Origin: Marinibacterium sp050389775
GTDB taxonomy: Bacteria > Pseudomonadota > Alphaproteobacteria > Rhodobacterales > Rhodobacteraceae
Assembly (NCBI RefSeq): GCF_050389775.1
Contig: NZ_CP177144.1
Span: 3,162,001-3,226,000 of the forward strand
DNA length: 64,000 bases
Direction of reading: 5' to 3'
This document shows, piece by piece, positions 8,644 to 16,168 of the stretch. The position numbers and the translations under genes are program-made. Numbering within the stretch: position 1 is the stretch's first letter; each line of letters begins with the position of its first letter. Below the pieces are notes generated by a model. That model saw only the letters and a list, made by a program, of their open reading frames with translations, was not told where the DNA came from and did no database searches.

Positions 8644-9944
8644 ACGGACCGGTCAAGAACGTGCTGCTCTTTGCCATGGTCGGGGCGATGATCCTGCTGA
8701 CCGGGGTGACCCAGAGCTGGAACTCGGCCCTGCTGATCCTGAACATGGGGCTGGTGTCGGCCGTGATGGCCATTGGCGTGAACCTGCAATGGGGCTTTGC
8801 CGGGCTGTTCAACGTGGGTGTCATGGGTTTTGTCGCGCTCGGCGGGCTGGCCACGGTGCTGGTGTCGATGCCCCCGGTGGGCCCGGCCTGGTCGGCCGGC
8901 GGGCTGGGTGTGCTGGCCGCCTTTGCGCTGGGGGCGGCGACCATCGTCGCCGCGATCCAGGCCTGGCGCCGGCTGGACGGCGGGCGCATGCGCGCGCTGG
9001 TCGTGGCGGCCGTTCTGGTAGTCGGGTTCTTCCTGTTCCGGGCGGTCTTTGATCCGGCCGTCGGCGCCGTCGAGGCGGTCAACCCGGCGGCCACGGGCTA
9101 TCTCGGCGGCCTGGGCCTGCCGGTGCTGCTGGCCTGGCCGGTGGGCGGACTGCTGGCGGCCGGGGCGGCCTGGCTGATCGGCAAGACGGCCCTGGGCTTG
9201 CGGTCGGATTACCTGGCCATTGCCACGCTGGGCATCGCCGAGATCATCATTTCCGTGATGAAGAACGAGGACTGGCTGGCCCGAGGCGTCAAGAACGTCG
9301 TCGGCCTGCCCCGGCCAGTGCCCTACGAGATCGACCTGCAGAACGATGCGGGCTTTGTCGAAGGCGCCGCCGGGCTGGGGCTGGACCCGGTCACCGCCTC
9401 GACGCTTTATGTCAAGTTGGGCTATACCGGGCTGTTCCTGGTGGTGCTGGTCGTGCTGCTGACCCTGGCGCAGCTGGCGCTCAAGAGCCCCTGGGGCCGG
9501 ATGATGCGCGCGATCCGCGACAACGAGGTCGCGGCCGAGGCCATGGGCAAGGATGTCACCCGGCGCCACCTGCAGATCTTTGTTCTGGGCTCGGCCATCT
9601 GCGGGCTGGCCGGGGCGATGATGACCACGCTGGACGGCCAGCTGACCCCGGGCACCTACCAGCCCCTGCGGTTCACCTTCCTGATCTGGGTGATGGTCAT
9701 CGTCGGCGGGTCGGGCAACAATTTCGGGGCCGTGCTGGGCGGGTTGCTGATCTGGTTCCTCTGGGTCCAGGTCGAGCCGATCGGGCTGTTCGTGCTGCAG
9801 GTGCTGACCTCGGGCATGGCCGAGGACAATGCCCTGCGCATCCATCTGCTGGACAGCGCGGCGCATATGCGGCTGCTGTCGATGGGCGTGATCCTCCTGG
9901 TCGTGCTGCGGTTCAGCCCGCGCGGGCTGATGCCCGAACGCTAG
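8640..9944 (+). CDS. livM: Branched-chain amino acid ABC transporter permease, LivM type
   Basis: Second permease, 434 residues, longer than many LivM proteins because of a large insert (about residues 80-170) with extra hydrophobic segments around the FALGAATIVAAIQAW and LVVAAVLVVGFFLF stretches. Typical features are GFAGLFNVGVMGFVALGG and the AIRDNEVAAEAMGKDVTRRHL coupling segment. It completes the binding protein-ATPase-ATPase-permease-permease set and is followed by a palindrome and a convergent gene. Confidence 0.9.
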   Translation: MNGPVKNVLLFAMVGAMILLTGVTQSWNSALLILNMGLVSAVMAIGVNLQWGFAGLFNVGVMGFVALGGLATVLVSMPPVGPAWSAGGLGVLAAFALGAATIVAAIQAWRRLDGGRMRALVVAAVLVVGFFLFRAVFDPAVGAVEAVNPAATGYLGGLGLPVLLAWPVGGLLAAGAAWLIGKTALGLRSDYLAIATLGIAEIIISVMKNEDWLARGVKNVVGLPRPVPYEIDLQNDAGFVEGAAGLGLDPVTASTLYVKLGYTGLFLVVLVVLLTLAQLALKSPWGRMMRAIRDNEVAAEAMGKDVTRRHLQIFVLGSAICGLAGAMMTTLDGQLTPGTYQPLRFTFLIWVMVIVGGSGNNFGAVLGGLLIWFLWVQVEPIGLFVLQVLTSGMAEDNALRIHLLDSAAHMRLLSMGVILLVVLRFSPRGLMPER

Positions 9945-9981
9945 GATCCGGGGGGAACCAGGTTGCGGATGGCCATGCGGC

Positions 9982-10012
9982 GCACAAGATTATTCGACGA
10001 ATAATCTCGTGC
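9982..10012. repeat. 31-bp near-perfect palindrome between convergent genes
   Basis: Arms of 15 nt flank a single central A: GCACAAGATTATTCG on the left and CGAATAATCTCGTGC on the right, matching at 14 of 15 positions. The core is strikingly AT-rich for this genome. It lies between the 3' ends of livM and the HerA-like gene, so a two-way transcription terminator is the simple reading, although there is no T-tract and the symmetry also suits a dimeric DNA-binding protein. Confidence 0.8.
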
Positions 10013-10037
10013 CCGCACCGCGTGTTCGCCGGGCCGG

Positions 10038-11603
10038 TCAGCGCCCGCGAAAGAGCCCGCCCAGGACGCCGCGCACGATGCGCCGGCCGGTGGTTCCGGT
10101 CAGCTCCTTGCGCACCATGCGGATCATCTCGTCGCCGAAACTGTCCGGCGCGCGCATGGACCGCGACGTCGACCGCCCCACCCGGGACCCGCTGTAGCGC
10201 CGCGCGGCGTTGAATTCCCGTGCCGCGCTGGCCGCACCCGCGGCCTGTTCGCCAGCCGGCTCCTCCGCCGCCCGTTCGGCCGCCTCAGCCGCGCCGGCCG
10301 CGGCCTCGGCCCTCTCCTGCAAGACCTCGTAGGCCGAGCGGCGGTCCACCGCCGTGGCATATTTCGCGCCCAGGTCCGACGCCGCCAGGATGGCCGCCCG
10401 GGCCGCCGCGTCCAGCGGGCCCAGCTGCGACGACGGCGGCCGGATCAGCGTGCGCTCGACGATCCCCGGCACGCCCTTCTTCTGCAGCATCGAGGTCACC
10501 GCCTCGCCGGTGCCCACGTCGCGGATCGCCTCTTCGGTGGAAAACCGCGGGTTCTCGCGATAGGTCTCGGCCGCCAGTTTCAGCGCCTTGCGATCCCGCG
10601 CGGTAAAGGCCCGCAGCGCGTGCTGCACCCGGTTGCCCAGCTGGCCCAGCACGTCCTCGGGCACGTCGGCCGGGTTCTGGGTGATGAAATAGACGCCCAC
10701 CCCCTTGGACCGGATCAGGCGGGCGACCTGTTCAACCTTGTCCACCAGCGCCTTGGGCGCATCGTCGAACAGCAGATGCGCCTCGTCGAAGAAGAACACC
10801 AGCCGCGGCTTGTCGGGGTCGCCCACCTCGGGCAGCTCTTCGAACAATTCACTCAGCAGCCACAACAGGAAGGTTGCATAGAGCCGGGGCGATCCCATCA
10901 ACCGGTCGGCCGCCAGGATGTTGACCTGGCCGCGCCCATCCGGCGCCCTGCGCATCAGGTCGCCCAGGTCCAGCGCCGGTTCCCCGAAGAACTGCGCGCC
11001 GCCCTGGTTTTCCAGCACCATCAGCCGGCGCTGGATCGCGCCGATCGAGGCCGTCGAGATATTGCCGTAGCGCAGCGACAGGTCGGCCCGGTTCTCGCCC
11101 AGCCAGACCAGCAGGGCCTGCAGATCCTTGAGATCCAGCAGCGCCATGCCGCCCTCGTCGGCCAGCCGGAAGGCAATGTTCAGGATGCCCTCCTGAGCCT
11201 CGGTCAATTCGAGCAGGCGCGCCAGCAGCAGCGGGCCCATCTCGGCCAGGGTGGTGCGCACCGGATGGCCCTGTTCGCCGAAGAGATCCCAGAAACAGAC
11301 CGGGAAGGCGCTGTAGGCGAAATCGTCAAAGCCGATGGTCGCCGCGCGTTCGGTGAAGGGCCCGTGCAGCTTGGCTGCCGCAGATCCCGCCGCCGCCAGG
11401 CCCGACAGGTCGCCCTTGACGTCCGACACCACCACCGGCACGCCCGCGGCCGAAAAGCCCTCGGCCAGGATCTGCAGCGTGACGGTCTTGCCCGTGCCCG
11501 TGGCCCCGGCAATCAGCCCGTGCCGATTGGCGTATTTCAGAGCAAGATGTTGTTTTTCCTTATATTCCGGGCCACCGCCGCCCAGAAAGATCGCTTGGTC
11601 CAT
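10038..11603 (-). CDS. HerA-like helicase/ATPase, DUF853 family (YjgR-like)
   Basis: Hexameric-type P-loop ATPase of about 521 residues. Walker A GATGTGKT is at residues 33-40, VVSDVKGDLSGLA follows as in YjgR, and LVFFFDEAHLLFDDAPKAL is the Walker B region. The C-terminal part is Ala/Glu-rich and likely coiled, then basic (RRYSGSRVGRSTSRS). The family is widespread, and its cellular task is poorly defined; related HerA proteins move DNA. The start at 11603 fits the family; one at 11645 is possible but would reach into the upstream small-RNA promoter region. Confidence 0.9.
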   Translation of the reverse strand: MDQAIFLGGGGPEYKEKQHLALKYANRHGLIAGATGTGKTVTLQILAEGFSAAGVPVVVSDVKGDLSGLAAAGSAAAKLHGPFTERAATIGFDDFAYSAFPVCFWDLFGEQGHPVRTTLAEMGPLLLARLLELTEAQEGILNIAFRLADEGGMALLDLKDLQALLVWLGENRADLSLRYGNISTASIGAIQRRLMVLENQGGAQFFGEPALDLGDLMRRAPDGRGQVNILAADRLMGSPRLYATFLLWLLSELFEELPEVGDPDKPRLVFFFDEAHLLFDDAPKALVDKVEQVARLIRSKGVGVYFITQNPADVPEDVLGQLGNRVQHALRAFTARDRKALKLAAETYRENPRFSTEEAIRDVGTGEAVTSMLQKKGVPGIVERTLIRPPSSQLGPLDAAARAAILAASDLGAKYATAVDRRSAYEVLQERAEAAAGAAEAAERAAEEPAGEQAAGAASAAREFNAARRYSGSRVGRSTSRSMRAPDSFGDEMIRMVRKELTGTTGRRIVRGVLGGLFRGR

Positions 11604-11677
11604 GAGTGTCGTCCGAGGCTTGCCAGAGGGTACGGCCCCAACCATACAAAGTTAACCTTTGCCTGCGATAGTCTCAT

Positions 11678-11752
11678 CTGTTCGCCGGTGCATGCCGGCG
11701 GATGAACTTCCTCCCTGTCAGACTGGCCGTGCCTTCGGGCACGGCTTTTTTT
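11678..11752 (+). ncRNA. Candidate small RNA of the mmgR/suhB (alpha-r8) type
   Basis: Three parts lie in order. First is a hairpin CGCCGG-TGCATG-CCGGCG (11683-11700). Next comes an unpaired stretch containing CTTCCTCCCT (11707-11716). Last is an intrinsic terminator, CCGTGCC-TTCG-GGCACGG with a flanking G-C pair and seven Ts (11726-11752). No gene lies upstream on this strand to need the terminator. The order hairpin, single-stranded UUCCUCCCU, terminator is what I recall of the alphaproteobacterial mmgR/alpha-r8 small RNAs, which regulate by pairing with mRNAs. The 5' end is estimated; a weak -10-like GATAGT sits at 11667. Confidence 0.7.
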
Positions 11753-11798
11753 GTCGGCGCCCCTGAAGCCGCCGAAAATCCCGTTTCCGCACGCCCAG

Positions 11799-11826
11799 GT
11801 GCCCCGATGTCGGGGGCACGTTTTTT
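11799..11826 (+). terminator. Second intrinsic terminator downstream of the small RNA
   Basis: GTGCCCCGA pairs with TCGGGGGCAC (one extra G bulged) and is followed by six Ts. It points the same way as the terminator ending at 11752, about 50 bp upstream, so it is either a back-up terminator or the end of a second short transcript. The 11604-11952 interval otherwise holds nothing coding. Confidence 0.7.
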
Positions 11827-11952
11827 GCGGCCCTGATTTTTGTGGCCCGGCAACGACGCTTGCGGCGATGGGCTGCCGAAATCCCGCGCGATGCCTTTCG
11901 CCCGCCGGCCGGACCGCCTACATCGGAGGAAACAGCAAGGTAGGGCGTGATC

Positions 11953-12306
11953 ATGACCATGGAACACGGCGATCCCGGATTTGGCCGCCTGGCGCGGAAC
12001 GGCTGCCTGGGCTTGGCGGCCCTGAACGGCGCGGCGCTGATCGCCGTGCTCAGCGCGATGCCGGCCTATTCGGGCGACAATTACATCGACGGGGTGACCT
12101 GCGCCATCAAGGACTGGACCGCCGGCGCCGGGCTGGCCCTGCTGGCCTGGGCCGCGACGCTGGCCGCCGGCTACATGCGCCAGACCGGGGCCGCGGCCCG
12201 CCACCGCCCGGCGATCCTGGCGGCAATCGTGCTGGGCGTCGGCGCGCTCGGCTGCTTTGTCTGGGGCGGTTTCACGCTGGCCGGGGCCATCGACGCCAGC
12301 GGGTGA
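11953..12306 (+). CDS. Small integral membrane protein, unknown function
   Basis: About 117 residues with three hydrophobic segments: LGLAALNGAALIAVLSAM, AGAGLALLAWAATLAAGYM and AAIVLGVGALGCFVWGGFTLAGAI. Between the first and second is DNYIDGVTCAIKDWTAG. I recognise no family. ATG at 11953 or 11959 could start it; a GTG at 11947 is less likely. It stands alone between the small-RNA terminators and the IalB region. Confidence 0.65.
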   Translation: MTMEHGDPGFGRLARNGCLGLAALNGAALIAVLSAMPAYSGDNYIDGVTCAIKDWTAGAGLALLAWAATLAAGYMRQTGAAARHRPAILAAIVLGVGALGCFVWGGFTLAGAIDASG

Positions 12307-12409
12307 CCGCCGTCGCCTCTTCCCCGTGGCGACCCGTCCGACATCGCGCCCGAAATCCGGGCGCTGCATCTGCGTAACCGGCGTGCCGCAGAGCAGCGGG
12401 CTTTAGCTA

Positions 12410-12438
12410 TTGACGCTTGTCACAGGCTTTCGTAACGT
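12410..12438 (+). promoter_or_regulatory. Sigma-70-like promoter
   Basis: TTGACG (12410-12415), a 17-nt spacer and TAACGT (12433-12438) make a good housekeeping-type promoter in an otherwise very GC-rich gap. A transcript would start near 12445, ahead of two hairpins and 340 nt before the IalB-family gene. Confidence 0.55.
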
Positions 12439-12444
12439 TCCGGC

Positions 12445-12511
12445 ATAACTAAGTCGGCCGGTCCGACGGGGAGAAAACATAATGAAAAGGGGACCTTCGT
12501 GGTCCTCTTTT
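12445..12511 (+). ncRNA. Candidate short RNA or attenuated leader
   Basis: Downstream of the promoter are two hairpins: GTCGG-CCGGT-CCGAC (12453-12467) and AAAAGGGGACC-TTCGT-GGTCCTCTTTT (12485-12511), the latter an A/T-flanked terminator-like stem able to work on both strands. GGGGAG followed by ATG at 12482 could open a reading frame whose first codons form the second stem, so a leader-peptide arrangement is possible. The rest of the gap to 12786 is extremely C-rich and shows no gene. Confidence 0.45.
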
Positions 12512-12786
12512 CACATTCTGGCCGCCGCCCCATCCTACCGCCCCCGCCCGGCCCTTGCGCCCTGCCCCGATTGGCCACACGGCTCGTGCCGGCGCCGGAA
12601 ACGGCCCGCGCCGCCCGCCCCCACCACGCCAGCCCGCAGGGCCAGCCACCCCCGATTTCCGCCCGCCCCGGCGGCCGTCGGACAGGCCCGGCGAAACCGG
12701 GGAAAAATCCAGCGACGGCCGCTGACACCGGGTCACGGCCATGCTAGATCACCACCAAACCGACAACAGACATTCACGAGGCTTGC

Positions 12787-13473
12787 ATGTCGAGATCCCT
12801 GACCGCGCTGTCGCTGACAGCCCTGATCCTGATGGCCGGTTCGGCCATGGCCCAGGACACGGACACGGCCACCGAAACCGCCGAACCCCCGGCGACCGAG
12901 GTCCCCGCCACCGACGCGCCGGCCACCGACGCGGCACCGGCCACCGAGGCCCCGGCCGATGCCCCCGCCGCCCAGGACCCGGGTCTGGACATGGGCCAGC
13001 CCGTCCAGGAAGGACCGGCCCCGGGCCAGCGCTATGTCAAGGACAGCTTTGGCGACTGGAACCTGGCCTGCATCAAGACCGATGCGGAAACCGACCCCTG
13101 CTCGCTGGTGCAGGTCCTGGTCGATGAAACCGACAACCCGGTGGCCGAGGTCTCGCTGTTCCGGCTGGCCGGTGGCCAGGCCGCAGCCGGTGCCACGGTC
13201 ATCGTGCCGCTGGAAACCTTCCTGCCGGGCCAGCTGACCATCGCCGTCGATGGCGGCAATGCCAAGCGCTACAACTACCAGTTCTGCAACCAGATTGGCT
13301 GTGTCGCCCAGATCGGCCTGACCCAGGCGGATGTCGATGCCTTCAAGGCCGGCCGCGAAGCCACCGTGCGCATCGTGCCCGCCCCGGCGCCCGACCGGCC
13401 GATCACGCTGACCATGTCGCTGTCGGGCTTCACCGCCGGCTATGACGTGGTCGACGTGGTGACCAACCAGTAA
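12787..13473 (+). CDS. Invasion-associated locus B (IalB) family periplasmic protein
   Basis: 228 residues with a signal peptide (cleavage after GSAMAQ), then an Ala/Pro/Thr-rich linker of repeated ATD/ATE steps (about residues 25-65), then the IalB domain. The domain begins YVKDSFGDWNLACIK and includes paired cysteines (CIKTD...DPC, CNQIGC). The family was named from Bartonella, but in free-living alphaproteobacteria its role is unknown and it is probably envelope maintenance. It is convergent with the FabF-like gene, with 31 bp between. Confidence 0.88.
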   Translation: MSRSLTALSLTALILMAGSAMAQDTDTATETAEPPATEVPATDAPATDAAPATEAPADAPAAQDPGLDMGQPVQEGPAPGQRYVKDSFGDWNLACIKTDAETDPCSLVQVLVDETDNPVAEVSLFRLAGGQAAAGATVIVPLETFLPGQLTIAVDGGNAKRYNYQFCNQIGCVAQIGLTQADVDAFKAGREATVRIVPAPAPDRPITLTMSLSGFTAGYDVVDVVTNQ

Positions 13474-13504
13474 CCACTGGCAAGACAAAAGGCGGTGGGC
13501 CGGA

Positions 13505-14713
13505 TCAGATCCGGCGCACCGCCAGCACGGCGTTCAGCCCGCCGAAGGCAAAGGCATTGGACAGGGCATATTCGACACGGGCCTCGCGGGCCTCGTTCGG
13601 CACCACGTCCAGCGCGCATTCGGGATCGGCCTCTTCATAGCCGATCGTTGGCGCGATCACCCCATCCCGCACCGCCATGATACAGGCCAGCAGCTCGACG
13701 GCACCGGTGCCGCCGATCAGGTGGCCGTGCATCGACTTGGTCGACGAGATCATCAGGTTGTCGGCATGCGGCCCGAAGACATCGGCCACGGCGGCGCATT
13801 CGGTCTTGTCATTGGCCGCCGTGCCGGTGCCGTGGGCGTTGACATACCCCACCATGTCGCCGTCGATCCCGGCATCCTTGAGCGCTCCGGCCATCGCCCG
13901 CGACGCGCCCTGTTTCGAGGGCATGACGATATCGGCCGCATCCGAGGACATGGCCTGGCCCACGACTTCGCACAGGATCTCGGCGCCCCGCGCCCGGGCG
14001 TGGTCATAGTCTTCGAAGACGAAGATCCCCGCGCCCTCGCCCTGGACCATGCCGTTGCGATTGGCACTGAACGGGCGGCAGGCATCCTTGGACATGACCC
14101 GCAGGCCTTCCCAGGCCTTGACGCCGCCGAAGCACAACATGCTTTCCGCCCCGCCGGTGATCATCGCCGGAGCCATGCCCCGGCGGACCATGTCAAAGGC
14201 CAGGGCCATGGCATGGTTCGACGAGGCGCAGGCCGTCGACACGGTGAACGACGGGCCCTTGAGGTTGTATTCCATCGACACGTGGCTGGCCGCCGCGTTG
14301 TTCATCAGCTTGGGCACGACAAAGGGATGCACCCGGTTCTTGCCGTCCTCGTAGACCGAGCGGTAATTGTCGTCCCAGGTGCTGACCCCGCCGCCGGCTG
14401 TGCCCAGCACGACCCCCGACCGCGCGGCATCGTCGCCGACAAAGGTCATGCCCGACTGGGCAATCGCCTCTTGCGCCGCAAAGAGCGTGAACTGGGTGAA
14501 CCGGTCATACAGCGCCATCTGCTGGCGGTTGAACCGGCCCTCGGCCTCAAAGCCGCGCACCTGGCCGCCGATCTGGATGGCCAGGCGCTCGACATCACGA
14601 AACTCCAGCTGGCCGATGCCGCAGCGCCCCTCCCGCATGGCCTCCAGCGTTTCGTCGACCGAATGCCCCAGCGCGTTGATGGTGCCGGCGCCGGTGATCA
14701 CGACCCGTTTCAT
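13505..14713 (-). CDS. Beta-ketoacyl-ACP synthase, FabF-like
   Basis: Condensing enzyme of 402 residues with an intact catalytic triad: Cys162 in TVSTACASS, His294 in NAHGTGT and His331 in SMHGHLIGGTG, with Lys326 present. It would add two carbons from malonyl-ACP to an acyl-ACP in the cytoplasm. GGTAGGAACGC precedes the ATG. The gene directly follows its own acyl carrier protein and lpxD, so it is probably not the housekeeping FabF; making a special acyl chain for lipid A or another envelope lipid is the likely job. Confidence 0.9.
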   Translation of the reverse strand: MKRVVITGAGTINALGHSVDETLEAMREGRCGIGQLEFRDVERLAIQIGGQVRGFEAEGRFNRQQMALYDRFTQFTLFAAQEAIAQSGMTFVGDDAARSGVVLGTAGGGVSTWDDNYRSVYEDGKNRVHPFVVPKLMNNAAASHVSMEYNLKGPSFTVSTACASSNHAMALAFDMVRRGMAPAMITGGAESMLCFGGVKAWEGLRVMSKDACRPFSANRNGMVQGEGAGIFVFEDYDHARARGAEILCEVVGQAMSSDAADIVMPSKQGASRAMAGALKDAGIDGDMVGYVNAHGTGTAANDKTECAAVADVFGPHADNLMISSTKSMHGHLIGGTGAVELLACIMAVRDGVIAPTIGYEEADPECALDVVPNEAREARVEYALSNAFAFGGLNAVLAVRRI

Positions 14714-14738
14714 GCGTTCCTACCCGTCATGGCCAAGG

Positions 14739-14996
14739 TTACGACTGGTCGGCGATCAGCGCCTGGACGCCGGCGACGATGGCAGCCACGTTGGAAATGT
14801 CGAAATCGCTCTGCGTCGGCTCGTTGGCGTTGAACGGCACCGAGATGTCGAATTCCTCCTCGATGGCGAAGATGCTTTCGACCAGGCCCAGGCTGTCGAT
14901 GCCCAGGTCGTCCAGCGTGCTTTCGGGCGTGACGTCCGACGGTTCCAGAACCGCCTGTTCCGCAATGATGCGGATGACCCGATCCTCGATGCTCAT
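14739..14996 (-). CDS. Dedicated acyl carrier protein
   Basis: 85-residue acidic four-helix carrier. The phosphopantetheine attachment motif is LGIDSLGLVESIFAIEEEF, with Ser in the DSL triplet. The sequence after helix II (DISVPFNANEPTQSDFDI) is unlike AcpP and closer in style to specialised ACPs such as AcpXL. ATG at 14996 is chosen because GGGGGGCAGGC precedes it; an upstream in-frame ATG at 15023 lacks that support. It lies between lpxD and the FabF-like synthase on one transcript. Confidence 0.88.
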   Translation of the reverse strand: MSIEDRVIRIIAEQAVLEPSDVTPESTLDDLGIDSLGLVESIFAIEEEFDISVPFNANEPTQSDFDISNVAAIVAGVQALIADQS

Positions 14997-15035
14997 GCCT
15001 GCCCCCCGTTCGGTCCGGCCCACTTCGGGGCTGAC

Positions 15036-16130
15036 TTAATCCTTCGAGGACGGCTTGAAAACCGCCTTTTGCAGTTCGGCGAAATCGGTCATCAGCCGGG
15101 GCAGCCGGCGCAGGGCCTTGTACATGGCCACCTGGGTATCCATGCGCGTGGCCGGATAGCCCATCACGACCCGGCCCGCCGGGATGTTGCCGGTGATTTT
15201 GGTCGCCCCGGCGGCCACGACGCCATCGCCGATGAAGATGTTGTCGGCGGCGCCGACCTGGCCGCCCAGCACGACATTGTTGCCCACCCGGCAGGACCCG
15301 GCCAGCCCGACCTGGCCGCACAGCAGCGTGTCATGGCCGACCGTCACGTTGTGGCCGACCTGCACGAGGTTATCCAGCTTGGTGCCGTTGCCGATCCGCG
15401 TGGGCCGGATGGTGCCGCTGTCGACGGAGGTGTTGCTGCCGACCTCGACGTCATCGCCGATCTCGACCCCGCCCAGGGAATGGATGCGCAGATAGGCCTG
15501 TTCGGCGGCCTGGGCCTCGCCCGCGCCGAATTCCTCGCGGGCCGCTTCGACGGCCGATTTCTCGGGCGTGACGAAGGAAAAGCCGTCGCCGCCGATCCGC
15601 GCGCCCGGCTGGGCGACGAAGCGTGCGCCGATCCGCACCCGCGCGCCCAGGCTGACCTGTTCGCGCAGCAGGGCATCCGGGCCCAGCTGGGCATCGGTGC
15701 CGATGTAACATTGCGGGCCGATGACCGACCGCGCGCCGATCCGGGCCCCTGCGGCCACCACGGTGAACGGCCCGATGGACACGTCCTCGCCGATCTCGGC
15801 GGTGGGATCGACCAGCGCCTGGGGATGGATGCCCGGTGCAAAGCCCTGGCCCGGGTCGAACACCCGGGTCAGCCCGGCCATGGCCACCCGCGCCCGGGGC
15901 GGCAGGATCGCGGCCTTCAGGCCCATGGCCTGCCAGTCGGCGCCGGGCCACAGGATCGCGGCCTGCGCCGCGCTGCCGTCCAGTGCTTCGGCATATTTGG
16001 GCGACATGGCCAGGGCCAGCGCATCCGCGCCGGCCGCGCCCGGTTCGGCCGCATGGGTGATTTCAACGCTCGCGTCGCCCTCGATGGGCAGCCCCAGCGC
16101 CGCCGCGATGTCTCCGACCTTGTGTGCCAT
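15036..16130 (-). CDS. lpxD: UDP-3-O-acylglucosamine N-acyltransferase LpxD
   Basis: 364 residues. An N-terminal uridine-binding domain (about 1-100) is followed by the left-handed beta-helix made of hexapeptide repeats, and a C-terminal helix (MYKALRRLPRLMTDFAELQ). The catalytic His region is LDNLVQVGHNVTVGHDTLL. It adds the 3-hydroxyacyl chain to the 2-amino group of the lipid A precursor. An insert around residues 185-215 (EKSAVEAAREEFGAGEAQAA) fits the family's usual loop but is somewhat long. The gene heads the lpxD-ACP-ketosynthase set. Confidence 0.93.
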   Translation of the reverse strand: MAHKVGDIAAALGLPIEGDASVEITHAAEPGAAGADALALAMSPKYAEALDGSAAQAAILWPGADWQAMGLKAAILPPRARVAMAGLTRVFDPGQGFAPGIHPQALVDPTAEIGEDVSIGPFTVVAAGARIGARSVIGPQCYIGTDAQLGPDALLREQVSLGARVRIGARFVAQPGARIGGDGFSFVTPEKSAVEAAREEFGAGEAQAAEQAYLRIHSLGGVEIGDDVEVGSNTSVDSGTIRPTRIGNGTKLDNLVQVGHNVTVGHDTLLCGQVGLAGSCRVGNNVVLGGQVGAADNIFIGDGVVAAGATKITGNIPAGRVVMGYPATRMDTQVAMYKALRRLPRLMTDFAELQKAVFKPSSKD

Positions 16131-16168
16131 GTGCCACCCGTTCCGAATTGCTGAATTCGTCTTGGGTC

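Noticed and set aside
12482..12802. Reading frame starting MKRGPSWSSFH with a good ribosome site
   Set aside because: Its first codons form a terminator-like stem, the rest is extreme Pro/Arg low-complexity sequence, and it runs into the IalB gene; at most a leader peptide.
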